Program-made: the position numbers and the translations under genes
Shown: in pieces, positions 1-8,878 of the stretch
How the letters are laid out: each line of letters starts with the position of its first letter
Position numbering within the stretch: the stretch's first letter is position 1
NCBI GenBank assembly: GCA_018823135.1
Contig: JAHJJF010000086.1
Location: 36,563-100,562 of the forward strand
Length of the DNA: 64,000 bases
Origin: Pseudomonadota bacterium
GTDB taxonomy: Bacteria > Desulfobacterota > Desulfobulbia > Desulfobulbales > CALZHT01
Reading direction: 5' to 3'
The notes under the pieces: model-generated
What the model was told of the DNA's origin: nothing
Seen by the model: only the letters and a program-made list of their open reading frames with translations
Database searches by the model: none

Positions 1-1
1 G

Positions 2-976
2 CTGAGCTTTGGAGCCATTGCGCCATCGATTCCGTTGATTCTGTCCCTTGGCGCGGGCATTTTCGGCTTTATTGACTATGCTGTTGCAAAATCCCTGGTG
101 CTGCTTACCGGCGGCGGCGTTCTTCTCGGCGGAGTATATGCCTTTCTGCTGAAACCCTTTATCGACGACGAATTGGCCATTCTTCCCATTCGCCAGCGGC
201 TTATCAGTTCAGATTATTTCACTTCGACAATAGAGGCGGTTGCCTGTCTTGATGAACTGCTGTCATTCATCGCTTTCCAGGAAGGCATTCCCCACGACAC
301 AGTGATTCCCGAGATCACCAACCAGGAAAGGCATTATTTTGTTGCCAAAGACCTGATGAATCCGATAATTGCCAAAAACGACAAAAATTATGTGGGTAAT
401 GACGTAAATCTCGACGGGGTCGGCCTCACCTTTATTACCGGCCCGAACAGCGGCGGCAAAACAACCTTCTGTAAAACCATTGCCCAGAACCAGCTCCTGG
501 GCCAGATCGGCTCGCCGATTGTAGCAAGTTCCGCACAGATGAACGTTGCAGACAAAATCGTCTATCAGGCGCCGGCCTTTGATTCCTTAAGCGACCCCGA
601 GGGCAGGTTCGGCACCGAGCTCAAACGCACCAGAGATATCTTCTTTGACGTAACCCCGAAGAGTCTGGCCATTCTTGATGAAATTGCCGAAGGCACCACA
701 ATGCACGAGAGGCTGCCGGTTTCTGCGGCAATTTTAAACGGTTTTTATGCAAAGGTAACCAACACGATTCTGGTCACCCATAACTATGAACTGGTTGAAA
801 TGTTTCAGGAGATGAACCGCGGCCAGGCCCTGCAGGTTGAATTCAAGGACAACAAACCAACCCACCGGATTATTCCGGGGATTTCCAGGGACAGCCATGC
901 GGAAATCGTTGTGAAGAAACTCGGATTCACCCCGGAAGACATCCAGCAGCATCTCCGGAAAAACGGTTATATCTGA
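2..976 (+). CDS. MutS-family ATPase domain protein (5' partial)
   Basis: The reading frame is open to the left edge, so the gene starts outside the window; the TTG at 35 is not a credible start. The visible part is a MutS domain V ATPase. It has a Walker A motif GPNSGGKTT, a Walker B region LAILDEIAEGTT and a downstream THNYEL switch histidine. The segment just inside the left edge is hydrophobic (ILSLGAGIFGFIDYAVA), which suggests a membrane-associated MutS-related protein rather than canonical MutS or MutS2. No mismatch-binding or Smr domain is seen in the available part. It is followed by a 166-base gap before the S4 gene. The ATPase family is certain, the cellular role is not. Confidence 0.85.
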   Translation: MSFGAIAPSIPLILSLGAGIFGFIDYAVAKSLVLLTGGGVLLGGVYAFLLKPFIDDELAILPIRQRLISSDYFTSTIEAVACLDELLSFIAFQEGIPHDTVIPEITNQERHYFVAKDLMNPIIAKNDKNYVGNDVNLDGVGLTFITGPNSGGKTTFCKTIAQNQLLGQIGSPIVASSAQMNVADKIVYQAPAFDSLSDPEGRFGTELKRTRDIFFDVTPKSLAILDEIAEGTTMHERLPVSAAILNGFYAKVTNTILVTHNYELVEMFQEMNRGQALQVEFKDNKPTHRIIPGISRDSHAEIVVKKLGFTPEDIQQHLRKNGYI

Positions 977-1142
977 TACTGAGCATTGAAACTATTATCA
1001 ACTTAAACCCAAAAGGTTTTTTCTGTTATAATACGATCCATTGAGGCTTAAGTGCTTCGGCTGATCCGAACTGCTTCGCTGGTCGACACCCCTTTAAACC
1101 TCATTACAACAGCTATAAATTATTAAGGACTACAACTGAGCA

Positions 1143-1358
1143 ATGATCCCAATTACCATCCATTCAGAAACCATCAAACTCGGGCAAATGCTCAAACTTG
1201 CAACTGCTGTTGAAAGCGGCTCCCATGCCAAAATCGTCATCCAGGGCGGCGAGGTCAAGGTCAACGGTGAAACCGAGACCCGCCGGGGCCGTCAGCTCCG
1301 GCACGGCGATCTGGTGCGCTTTGCCGGCATGGAATATACCGTGCAGCAGGCCAGCTAA
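1143..1358 (+). CDS. Small S4-domain RNA-binding protein (YbcJ-like)
   Basis: This 71-residue protein is essentially a single S4 RNA-binding fold. It has the IKLGQMLKLA helix, then the VIQGGEVKVNGETETRRGRQL core and a short C-terminal strand. The length and the GEVKVNGE-E-RRGRQL signature match the YbcJ/YaaA group of stand-alone S4 proteins, thought to bind structured RNA or ribosomal intermediates. The start ATG has an AAGGA at 1125-1129, about 13 bases upstream, so the ribosome site is weak. A TATAAT hexamer at 1027-1032 could be a -10 element, but no convincing -35 is visible. Confidence 0.88.
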   Translation: MIPITIHSETIKLGQMLKLATAVESGSHAKIVIQGGEVKVNGETETRRGRQLRHGDLVRFAGMEYTVQQAS

Positions 1359-1473
1359 GTCATCCACGCAATTTACTCTTTACCCCTGTTATGTTTTTTG
1401 GCATAATCCTGACTTCGTTAATCCACCCGGGTTTCCCCAATTTTTAATCCTGACAACTGCAAAGTGAGACAAG

Positions 1474-2289
1474 ATGGATGAGAAGGAATTAAAAGAGTTT
1501 TACAAAAAAACCTTCAATACCGTGGCCACTGGATATGACAGTTCCGCCATGCGTTTTTTTACTGAGAGCGCCGGGAAGATCCCATCACACCTCAATCTCA
1601 AAGGTGATGAGCATGTCCTTGATGTGGCAACCGGCACCGGCAACATTGCCCTCTCCCTCTGTCAACACCTGCCAGAAGGACATGTCACAGGCATTGATTT
1701 ATCAGAAGGCATGCTTGCTGAGGCTTTGAAAAAAATGCAGGAAGGGAATATCCGCAATGTCACCTTTCATGAAATGGATATGCAGGCAATTGATTTTCCG
1801 GACAGCTTCTTTGACCTTGGCGTCAGCGCCTTCAGTCTCTTCTTTGTCACAGACATGGAAAAACAGCTTCAGCATATTGCCCAGAAAATAAAAAAAGGCG
1901 GCCAAATCCTCATCACGACATTTTATGACGATTCCTTTTCACCCCTGGTGAATATTTTTTTTGCTGATCTGGAAAGATATGGCGTGCAGGTTCCGAATAT
2001 CGCCTGGAAACGGGTGGCAACCAGGAAACAGTGCATGGACCTGTTCGGCAAGGCGGGTTTAAGCAATATCAGCTGCCACCAGGTGGAAAGCGGCTATTAT
2101 CTCCAAAGCCCGTCCGACTGGTGGTACATCGTCTGGAACGGCGGCTTCCGCGGTCTGGTAAACCAGGTGGCTCCTCAGAACCAGGACAGATTCAAGAAAG
2201 AACATCTTGAGAAAATCGAAAAACTGGCAACCGATGACGGCCTCTGGCTTGAGATGAGTATTCTTTATACAATTGGTACACGCAACTAA
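1474..2289 (+). CDS. Class I SAM-dependent methyltransferase, UbiE/Coq5-like
   Basis: The 271-residue protein has the class I methyltransferase fold. Motif I is HVLDVATGTGNIAL near residue 50, the acidic post-I loop is GIDLSEGML, and the motif II region is FDLGVSAFSLFFV. The N-terminal KKTFNTVATGYD stretch is typical of UbiE/MenG-like enzymes, which methylate quinone precursors or other small molecules. It is longer than MenG and lacks that family's characteristic C-terminal motifs, so the substrate is left open. It appears to be monocistronic and converges on the minus-strand gene ending at 2654. Confidence 0.82.
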   Translation: MDEKELKEFYKKTFNTVATGYDSSAMRFFTESAGKIPSHLNLKGDEHVLDVATGTGNIALSLCQHLPEGHVTGIDLSEGMLAEALKKMQEGNIRNVTFHEMDMQAIDFPDSFFDLGVSAFSLFFVTDMEKQLQHIAQKIKKGGQILITTFYDDSFSPLVNIFFADLERYGVQVPNIAWKRVATRKQCMDLFGKAGLSNISCHQVESGYYLQSPSDWWYIVWNGGFRGLVNQVAPQNQDRFKKEHLEKIEKLATDDGLWLEMSILYTIGTRN

Positions 2290-2653
2290 CTGCAATTATT
2301 TGAATTTGTGAAATATTCATTAAATCATTTCAGATCTCACTCACTCATATTCCGACCCTGTTTCCAATACCGCTAATGAAATCAGTAATGCGGAGCTCGA
2401 AAATATTTTAAAGCTTTTTTTCTGGAAATGAAAATACCCCGGACGGTTACAGGGCGTACGCGCGAGAAAGAGAGCAGCTCTATTTAACACCCTGAAAGGA
2501 TTGGTTATTAAATAAGTTGCCCGTTTTTTTAGATGAAAGATCACTTTCGTTTGTGCCTCGACCATTGCACTCGCAAAAATACAATAGCGGTGAACGCAAA
2601 ACCTGTTTGCGTTCACCGCATTAAAAAATCAGATGATAATCGCAATAGTCAGA
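2290..2653. other. Convergent intergenic region, no gene seen
   Basis: These 364 bases separate two convergent genes. The six-frame translations show no homologous-looking protein and no good ribosome site. The only clear structure is the hairpin at 2587-2619, listed separately. Confidence 0.6.
2587..2619 (-). terminator. Strong 14-bp hairpin, likely terminator
   Basis: There are two perfect 14-base inverted arms (gcggtgaacgcaaa and its complement) around a 5-base loop. On the minus strand the stem is followed by an interrupted T stretch (TATTGTATTTTT). It lies just past the stop of the 777-residue minus gene, so it is best read as that gene's terminator. Being in a convergent gap it may act in both directions. 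Confidence 0.6.
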
Positions 2654-4987
2654 TCACTTTTCAAGTAAACAGAAACCAACATCGTCTCTACCATATGAAT
2701 GAGCATTCGAGTGGTTGCTTCGAATAGTCTGATCATAGGCGTAAACTTCTACAACATAACCACACGGTACCATATCATCCACTATAAGTTTCCAGACTCT
2801 TCCAGGGCTAAAGGCCTCTGTGGTGCCTTTTGTCCAACTGCCGGAGGAGGAAGATACTGTTCCCGGGGTTAGCGGTGCAGGAGGTGATATACTTGCCGGA
2901 AGCGTACGCAACCTGAAACCGGCAAAGTGAGGATTATCGGTTGCCACGAATTTTCCTGTGATCTCAGCCGCCACTCCTTTGACAAATGTTTTGCACGCTC
3001 CACCATCCAGCGTGATTTCCGCCTTCGCCTCGATGTTATCCAGTAAAATCTTATACCATGGTGTATTTACGACCGTTAAATCTGGTTTTACCCGTTCAAG
3101 CATAATTTCCCACATGCCATTATTACTAGCTGATGCCCACCATCCAAGCATATCATCGTGGTTATTAAAGACATCCGAGTAGTTAACATAACCTGTCACA
3201 GGGTCTGGTGTTATTACTGTTGGCGGGTTTAAGCCTTTGGTAATCCAGAACTTGGTTTTCACGATTATTTCAGAGCTTGAGTCACCTGCTGGCCTCACTT
3301 TAAGACGGTACTTTCCGTCATTAAACTGTTTTCCGACTATAAACATAGTACCTCCGAAAGGACACGCGTTAGATCCAGCGCCCCAATAGTCAGCAAAGGA
3401 CCCTTCCGGCATCATCTGTGCGCCTACTTTCGTCTTTCCATTGCCGATATAATCGATTTGGGCCACGGAAACACCGCCGATACGTTCAATCAGGGCTTTC
3501 GGGGCGGCAGGTCTGATCTGAACGTGGGTGTCCAGCCGATTGCCGTAATGTCGAAGATTGTTGGGATCGGTTGTTGATGGAGATTGATTCCATGAAAGCA
3601 CGGCGCGGATACGGCCGATTTTAGGTTCTGAACAATGCTGTCGAATTTTATCCAAATCAACCGGCAGAAATGCAGTGTAATTGAGTCCGGCGGTGGGTAT
3701 GTCGGGTAAGTCGTGGACGTTTACCTCAGCTGTGCCCAGATAAGTCCAGCTGCAGGTGTTATCCCAATCTGCCCAGAACGCCACGTACTCCATGCTGCCG
3801 GGTTTGCACAAACCGCTGCTGTAACCGGCAGATTTTTTGATTGTAAACGTCGCTTCAAGCCAATCGCGGTTCGGATCAAGGCCAATGCAATGAAGCTCTT
3901 CATAAGAAATATCAGCGGTAGTATTATCCAACAACTTAATTGCTTTTCCAAAGTCCAGTTTCAGATCATTCCATTCGGCAAGAGTCACGGAAGCTAATCC
4001 AGGGTCTGGAAGTGATGTTCCTGAAATCATTTTCAGAGCGGAATGACCAAAGCGGTGGGGCTCCACCTTTACTCCAGATTTCTTAATAAACTCCTTTGAT
4101 GTATAGAGCTTTGCAACCTCCATAAACTCAACAGGCGGTGGACCCGGAATATCAATCGGTATTAACTCAGGCGGCTCAAGCTTACCCTCTAATATATCAA
4201 TGTATTCGAGCTTAACGACATCGATAGGTATGACAGACAGCCAGGGTCTCGGTTTTATCTGTATATCCCGCTCCATTACATTGCCCCATGTTGGTGGCCA
4301 GTCGGGATTGCTATCAGGTGGTATTCGCTCCCATGAGAGAATGGCGCGTACCTTTGGTAATACCGGGGTAAGGCAATATTTCTTTTTCGGATCAATTTCA
4401 ATAGACACAACATACGAGAGTGGCTTGTTCGGTTTTTTGGCGCAATCGGCAGCGTTGGGCAGATCCCACACCTTCACTCCCCCAAGGCCTGCGTCTTCCC
4501 AGCCAGCACCGCCACCATAATCGATATAGAAGCGGACATGCTCCATCGTTCCATCGCCACACTGGTTTCCGCCATAGCCGTAAGGCAGTTTAATCTGAAC
4601 AGTCGCTGTTAAAATATTTGTGTCGGGGTTAAAACCGACACAGGTTATTTCCTCATATTTTGTTTTTTTAGACAGTATCGTTACAGAGTTATATCCGCTG
4701 TCAGGATAGTTTCCAAAATAGTTGGGGTTGCTTGAAAGCAGCGTTTTAAATTGCCTGCGTTCTAATTCAGAAACATGAAAGATGTGGCCAAGCCCAAGTG
4801 CTTCAGCGGTAACAGGGCCGACAATGCCATCGGCCTTCAGTTTGGCGCTTTTTTGATACTCAATCACCGCTTTTTCTGTTTTACTGCCGAAATCTCCATC
4901 AATTGACCCTGGGATAAAATCGAGTTCAATCAATCTTTTTTGAATTTTTTGAACCAAGTCGCCTTTTGCGCCACTTTTAATGTCCAT
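2654..4987 (-). CDS. Peptidoglycan-binding-domain protein with duplicated module, unknown function
   Basis: This protein has 777 residues. Residues 1-66 form a PG_binding_1 domain (repeat of GDLVQKIQKRLIELDF type, ending DGIVGPVTAEALG), normally a cell-wall anchor. Two homologous modules of about 135 residues follow, at roughly 110-247 and 361-493. Both contain YEE(I/L)-C-G-(N/D)P, a G-ME-V-F cluster, DLP and R(A/-)(V/I)LSW, and both end in QI(K/R)PR-like strands. The C-terminal third is unrelated and also Cys-containing. There is no signal peptide, which is odd for a wall-binding protein and may mean export by another route or a phage-tail or toxin-like context. A strong AAAGGAGAG site precedes the ATG. 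Function is unknown. Confidence 0.8.
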   Translation of the reverse strand: MDIKSGAKGDLVQKIQKRLIELDFIPGSIDGDFGSKTEKAVIEYQKSAKLKADGIVGPVTAEALGLGHIFHVSELERRQFKTLLSSNPNYFGNYPDSGYNSVTILSKKTKYEEITCVGFNPDTNILTATVQIKLPYGYGGNQCGDGTMEHVRFYIDYGGGAGWEDAGLGGVKVWDLPNAADCAKKPNKPLSYVVSIEIDPKKKYCLTPVLPKVRAILSWERIPPDSNPDWPPTWGNVMERDIQIKPRPWLSVIPIDVVKLEYIDILEGKLEPPELIPIDIPGPPPVEFMEVAKLYTSKEFIKKSGVKVEPHRFGHSALKMISGTSLPDPGLASVTLAEWNDLKLDFGKAIKLLDNTTADISYEELHCIGLDPNRDWLEATFTIKKSAGYSSGLCKPGSMEYVAFWADWDNTCSWTYLGTAEVNVHDLPDIPTAGLNYTAFLPVDLDKIRQHCSEPKIGRIRAVLSWNQSPSTTDPNNLRHYGNRLDTHVQIRPAAPKALIERIGGVSVAQIDYIGNGKTKVGAQMMPEGSFADYWGAGSNACPFGGTMFIVGKQFNDGKYRLKVRPAGDSSSEIIVKTKFWITKGLNPPTVITPDPVTGYVNYSDVFNNHDDMLGWWASASNNGMWEIMLERVKPDLTVVNTPWYKILLDNIEAKAEITLDGGACKTFVKGVAAEITGKFVATDNPHFAGFRLRTLPASISPPAPLTPGTVSSSSGSWTKGTTEAFSPGRVWKLIVDDMVPCGYVVEVYAYDQTIRSNHSNAHSYGRDDVGFCLLEK

Positions 4988-5191
4988 AATTCTCTCCTTT
5001 TATTTTAAATGGTTAGGTCACGAAGTCAGTTCAAAATTCGTGGCCTCGGATTACAACTATTTTGTTCTGGCTTGCTGCATGTTTTCCTTTATCGTGATAA
5101 TCATAATGATCTCATTGTATTACGTTCTTGCTAATGGCAAATAATTAAAGTTTCCAAACCAAAAAACTCAACTCCTGACAAGGCTTGGTTC

Positions 5192-7927
5192 TCAGGATGT
5201 TTTACCTTTCCGCACTAAATAGCCGATGCAAATAAGCGCAATAATGATAATCCAGAGGTATTTGAGATTAAAGCAGCAAGGCTTATCTCCGATGTCCAGG
5301 ACATTGGCCATTGCCATTATTGTTCCGCCAAATTGCACTTTCAGATCGCGCGTCCCGTGAGTTGCCTCTTTATCCACGGTGAAGCGCAGGAGGTATGATT
5401 GGCCGGGGGAGTCGCCCTGCCCGCCCTGGTCCGGTTTTGTTTCTTCCACCGTAACCTCAACACCCTGCCCCAGGGAAACACGCAACTGGCTGGCAAACGT
5501 CGGGAGATTCACTACCTTGAATACAAACTTTCCGGATTTGCCGGGCGCGATTTTGAAAATATCTTTCCAATCAGGAATTATAATCCGAGGTTTATCGCGA
5601 TCATCCTTGTCGCGGTCAGCCAGGTTGATAACTCCGGTAGCCCAGGCTTTAAAAGCTGATTTGTTGCCGAGGACATAGTCTTTTTTGATCATGTCAATAT
5701 CTGTGCCCGGTTCATATTTCACATAAGGAGCCGGTCTTGAACTTTCGGTAACCTTAAAATTGACTTCGGCGCGAAGTTTCTGGGTGCGAAGTTTCCGGTC
5801 GCCAAGCAATTTTTGAAGATTCTTGTCACTCAAATCTATCAAAGCAGAATAAATACCGTCTTTTCCCTGATTATCAACGCCTATAGAACCGTCATCCTTC
5901 ATGGGGACCACCGTGATGAGATCGCCTGCCATATACAGACTGACGTCAACGACAAGATCGGTAAGAGGATATCTGAAGGAAAGCTCCGCCCGCACCGGCA
6001 ATCTATTTTCCTCGGTGAAATCCTCAAACCAGACCCGTCCTTTGAGTTCGCGGTTATCGGCATACGCGGCGATTTCAATTTTTTCATTGGGGAGCCCTGA
6101 ACCGTCAATACCCGCGATATAATACTTCCAGGTACCCGGCTTGGGAGCGCTGACATCGACACCGTTGAAACGCCCCTTTTGGGCGACGTTATTGGGAGAT
6201 GCTGATGTAAAGCTTGTGCCGCCCGGGTCTTCGAGATGGATTGTCAGTGATTTTGATGCATCGCCGACATGCAGAAATGCGTAAAATTGCAGCTCACGCG
6301 TTTTAGGCGGCACATCAAACTGCCCCCCCCAAATCTGTGTCTTGCCAAGAGTTACCTTTTTCTCCATTTTTCCCTTATAGGTAAAAATCGGCGTCTTACC
6401 GCGACCGGTGGAGAATTTCCTGGTCATAATCATTTTCAGTTCAGCCGCGTCGTCGCGTTCGGAAACAGCTGTTGTGGTCCCTGATGTCCCTGAGGCGATG
6501 GAGTCCATTGTCGTGGCATCGGCGTTGCCGAAAGAGAAGGTATGAATTTTAATGCCACGTTCATTTGCCCGGGTCACCTGATCCCAGAGGCTTGCGCCGG
6601 TGGTCTGGCGTCCGTCGGACATCAGATAGATTTCCGCGCCGCTTACGCCTGCCTCTCCATGCGTTGCAATAAGCTGGTCAATCGCGGTTTCAAGCACCAG
6701 GGCGATATTTGTCAACCCGGAAGCATTTCTGAAGCTTACGAAAGCTAAGTCATTTGTCTCGTCATAAACCGCATAGGGGAACAGTTCCTCAACACTGGCG
6801 TTGTAGAGATAGGTGCCGACAATATCCGCCGGCTCCGAGCTGTGATACAGAAACATGCCGGCTTCCTGGACAAATTGCGCCGCGGTTATGCCGTCAGTTG
6901 TGACACCCATGGAACCGGATCTGTCAAGCAGCAGCACGGTGCCGGGATGCGGCTCATCATCGCCGATAAAAACAATATCAACGGCATGGCGGACGCCCGG
7001 ATCTGCAAAAATGCCTTCCGTATGAACCCCGGAAAGATCGGCATGTTCGGAAGGCATCAGACTCCATTCATCCTGGGCAAAGGGATTGGTAAAATAGTGG
7101 TGGGCGCGGTCAGGTCCGTCGTTGTCCGCATCGGCATCGCTCAATAATCCCGGGGTTAATACTTCTCCGGTAGTCGAACCGGGACCAGGCTGATCATAAT
7201 CCACGACAATCCGGGCGTTTGTTGTATCGACATATAAATGCGGGAAGTTACTGGACATAACGGTGTTTGGGTCACCGGTTGTAACGTCAACCTGAAATGG
7301 AGCACTGCCGTCGATAGTTCCCTGGTAATACCCGCCGGACTTGGCATAACGGTCAGGTAACCGGTAAAAATAATGTCCCAGTTCATGGTGGACAATATCG
7401 TGAATGCAGGTCCGGTATCCCGAGTTCAACGACATCTGGGAATCTGAGTTTACCCATCCTGCTGTTGGAGCTGACGAGCCGCCCACACCGGTATTCCATT
7501 TGATATCGGCGCTGGTCCAGGCGCGGCCCTGATCCGAAACATAAACGCGTCGCAGATAATGCCCGCCTTCGGTTGCCGCATAAATGTAGTCGGCAAGTTT
7601 CTCGATGTCGCCTTCGATTTTTTCACGTCCGGTGCATGACCCTGTGCCTCCCGGGCATGAAGGCGGACTGTCGGGAGCACCGAGACTGCTGCGCCCCGCA
7701 TTAGTCACATCGCAGGAGAACCCCCCCGGAAGTACGTCAGCTTCAGTAATCGTGTCGTCGAGACTCGCGCCTGCCACGTCAAGATTATCATACGAAATCC
7801 AGAGGGTTATTCCGCCATCGTTTGCGACAACCGCCGCCGAAGCGGGCTTTGGGAACAGCGCCAATCCTGCTGCCAGAAAAAGGACAACAGTACTCAATAA
7901 GACACTTCTGAAATAAAAAGTTTTCAT
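5192..7927 (-). CDS. Secreted metalloprotease/VWA protein, CLCA-like, with C-terminal membrane anchor
   Basis: This protein has 911 residues. A signal peptide (about 1-31, ending KPASA) is followed by an N-terminal domain with HELGH at 181-185 and a nearby PDRY, as in zinc metallopeptidases. A von Willebrand A domain starts near 328, with the MIDAS motif DRSGS at 335-339. Beta-rich modules follow, and the C-terminus has one membrane span near 889-905 with a short basic tail. This order (HExxH domain, VWA, beta-sandwich, anchor) matches the CLCA/calcium-activated chloride channel regulator family, whose members cleave themselves. An AGGAGGTGAC ribosome site precedes the ATG. It is probably a cell-surface protein; ligand and cleavage activity are inferred only. 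Confidence 0.85.
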   Translation of the reverse strand: MKTFYFRSVLLSTVVLFLAAGLALFPKPASAAVVANDGGITLWISYDNLDVAGASLDDTITEADVLPGGFSCDVTNAGRSSLGAPDSPPSCPGGTGSCTGREKIEGDIEKLADYIYAATEGGHYLRRVYVSDQGRAWTSADIKWNTGVGGSSAPTAGWVNSDSQMSLNSGYRTCIHDIVHHELGHYFYRLPDRYAKSGGYYQGTIDGSAPFQVDVTTGDPNTVMSSNFPHLYVDTTNARIVVDYDQPGPGSTTGEVLTPGLLSDADADNDGPDRAHHYFTNPFAQDEWSLMPSEHADLSGVHTEGIFADPGVRHAVDIVFIGDDEPHPGTVLLLDRSGSMGVTTDGITAAQFVQEAGMFLYHSSEPADIVGTYLYNASVEELFPYAVYDETNDLAFVSFRNASGLTNIALVLETAIDQLIATHGEAGVSGAEIYLMSDGRQTTGASLWDQVTRANERGIKIHTFSFGNADATTMDSIASGTSGTTTAVSERDDAAELKMIMTRKFSTGRGKTPIFTYKGKMEKKVTLGKTQIWGGQFDVPPKTRELQFYAFLHVGDASKSLTIHLEDPGGTSFTSASPNNVAQKGRFNGVDVSAPKPGTWKYYIAGIDGSGLPNEKIEIAAYADNRELKGRVWFEDFTEENRLPVRAELSFRYPLTDLVVDVSLYMAGDLITVVPMKDDGSIGVDNQGKDGIYSALIDLSDKNLQKLLGDRKLRTQKLRAEVNFKVTESSRPAPYVKYEPGTDIDMIKKDYVLGNKSAFKAWATGVINLADRDKDDRDKPRIIIPDWKDIFKIAPGKSGKFVFKVVNLPTFASQLRVSLGQGVEVTVEETKPDQGGQGDSPGQSYLLRFTVDKEATHGTRDLKVQFGGTIMAMANVLDIGDKPCCFNLKYLWIIIIALICIGYLVRKGKTS

Positions 7928-8313
7928 TTCATGTCACCTCCTAATCGTTTTCACCAAAAGGTATCAAAAAGTCTGCAAGGCTGGACTTCGAGTAAAAATT
8001 CTTTCACTGTCAAAAAATTATTAACTTAATGAGATAGTTGAGATTATTACTGGCATTGAAGCATTGACATCATTCATCATAACCAATGATTGACACTTGA
8101 CCTTAATACTCAAAGAAATATAAAGTCAACATTTTTTTGGATATAAAGCGTGTTAGGATATAAGAATATAATTAATTGAGAAAATAATGATATTGGACAA
8201 ATTAGAGATGAAAAAATTGAGCTAATTTGGGTTAATTATTTTATTGGATTCAACGTATGCAACAACCTGACTCGTATATGCGCCTATCCTACACTTCCGT
8301 TGAATCAGCAAAC
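7928..8313. other. AT-rich intergenic region, promoter side of the VWA gene
   Basis: This AT-rich stretch lies upstream of the minus-strand VWA gene. No open frame with a ribosome site is seen. Several TTGACA-like hexamers occur, but none has a convincing partner at the right spacing, so no promoter is called. Confidence 0.5.
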
Positions 8314-8340
8314 AAAAAAGCCCCGGACATTGCCAGGGCC
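8314..8340 (-). terminator. Rho-independent terminator of the 11447-8465 operon
   Basis: Read on the minus strand, arms at 8333-8339 and 8320-8326 form a 7-bp GC-rich stem with one G-U pair. Six Ts (8319-8314) follow directly. It lies downstream of the receiver gene at 8465. Confidence 0.8.
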
Positions 8341-8464
8341 CAGAGAAAGAATAGCAATATTCAATCGAGCGTATCTTTATTCCATTCATTGCATCCAGGA
8401 TGCCAACTGTTCATTGAGGAGATATTTTAAGATTATCTAAATGAAGCGCTTTATTATTACATCA

Positions 8465-8878
8465 TTACAGATTATTTGCTGGACGAGATAATCCCTCTGC
8501 TGGTGGTGGGGACATCCGACAGCAGATTTCTATCCTTTCTACCAGTTCATCCACCTCAATGGGTTTTAAACAATAATCATATGCCCCGAACTCTATGCCT
8601 CGGATACCTGACTGCATGGACGCGTGGCCGGACAGTATAATCACCGGGATTTCTGGCCATTTCTGCTTTATCTCCTTGAGGAATAGCAGGCCATCTCTGT
8701 CCGGCAACATGACATCCAAGACAACCACATCCACCCCGCCAATATCGAGAAACCGGGAAGCATTAAGACAATTGCCGGCGCATTTAACCAGATAACCCCG
8801 CCTGAGAAGACTTTTCCGGGTGGCCTCCAGAAAATCTGCCTCATCATCAACCAGCAGGATGTTAATTATCTTTCTCAT
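8465..8878 (-). CDS. Receiver-only response regulator
   Basis: A single CheY-like receiver domain with no output domain. All catalytic features are present: VDDE near the N-terminus, the phospho-acceptor Asp in VVLDVMLPD, Ser in ILSGHAS and Lys in LKPIE. The ATG at 8878 has AGGAG seven bases upstream. The upstream ATG at 8896 would add six residues (MMRRKA) but lacks that spacing. The start overlaps the end of the PEP/pyruvate-binding gene by 17 bases, so the two are translationally coupled. The likely role is as phospho-acceptor controlling that partner, which is inference. Confidence 0.9.
   Translation of the reverse strand: MRKIINILLVDDEADFLEATRKSLLRRGYLVKCAGNCLNASRFLDIGGVDVVVLDVMLPDRDGLLFLKEIKQKWPEIPVIILSGHASMQSGIRGIEFGAYDYCLKPIEVDELVERIEICCRMSPPPAEGLSRPANNL

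Noticed and set aside
1027..1032. Sigma-70 promoter before the S4 gene
   Set aside because: The TATAAT is good, but no -35 hexamer is found at 16-18 bases, so no promoter is listed.
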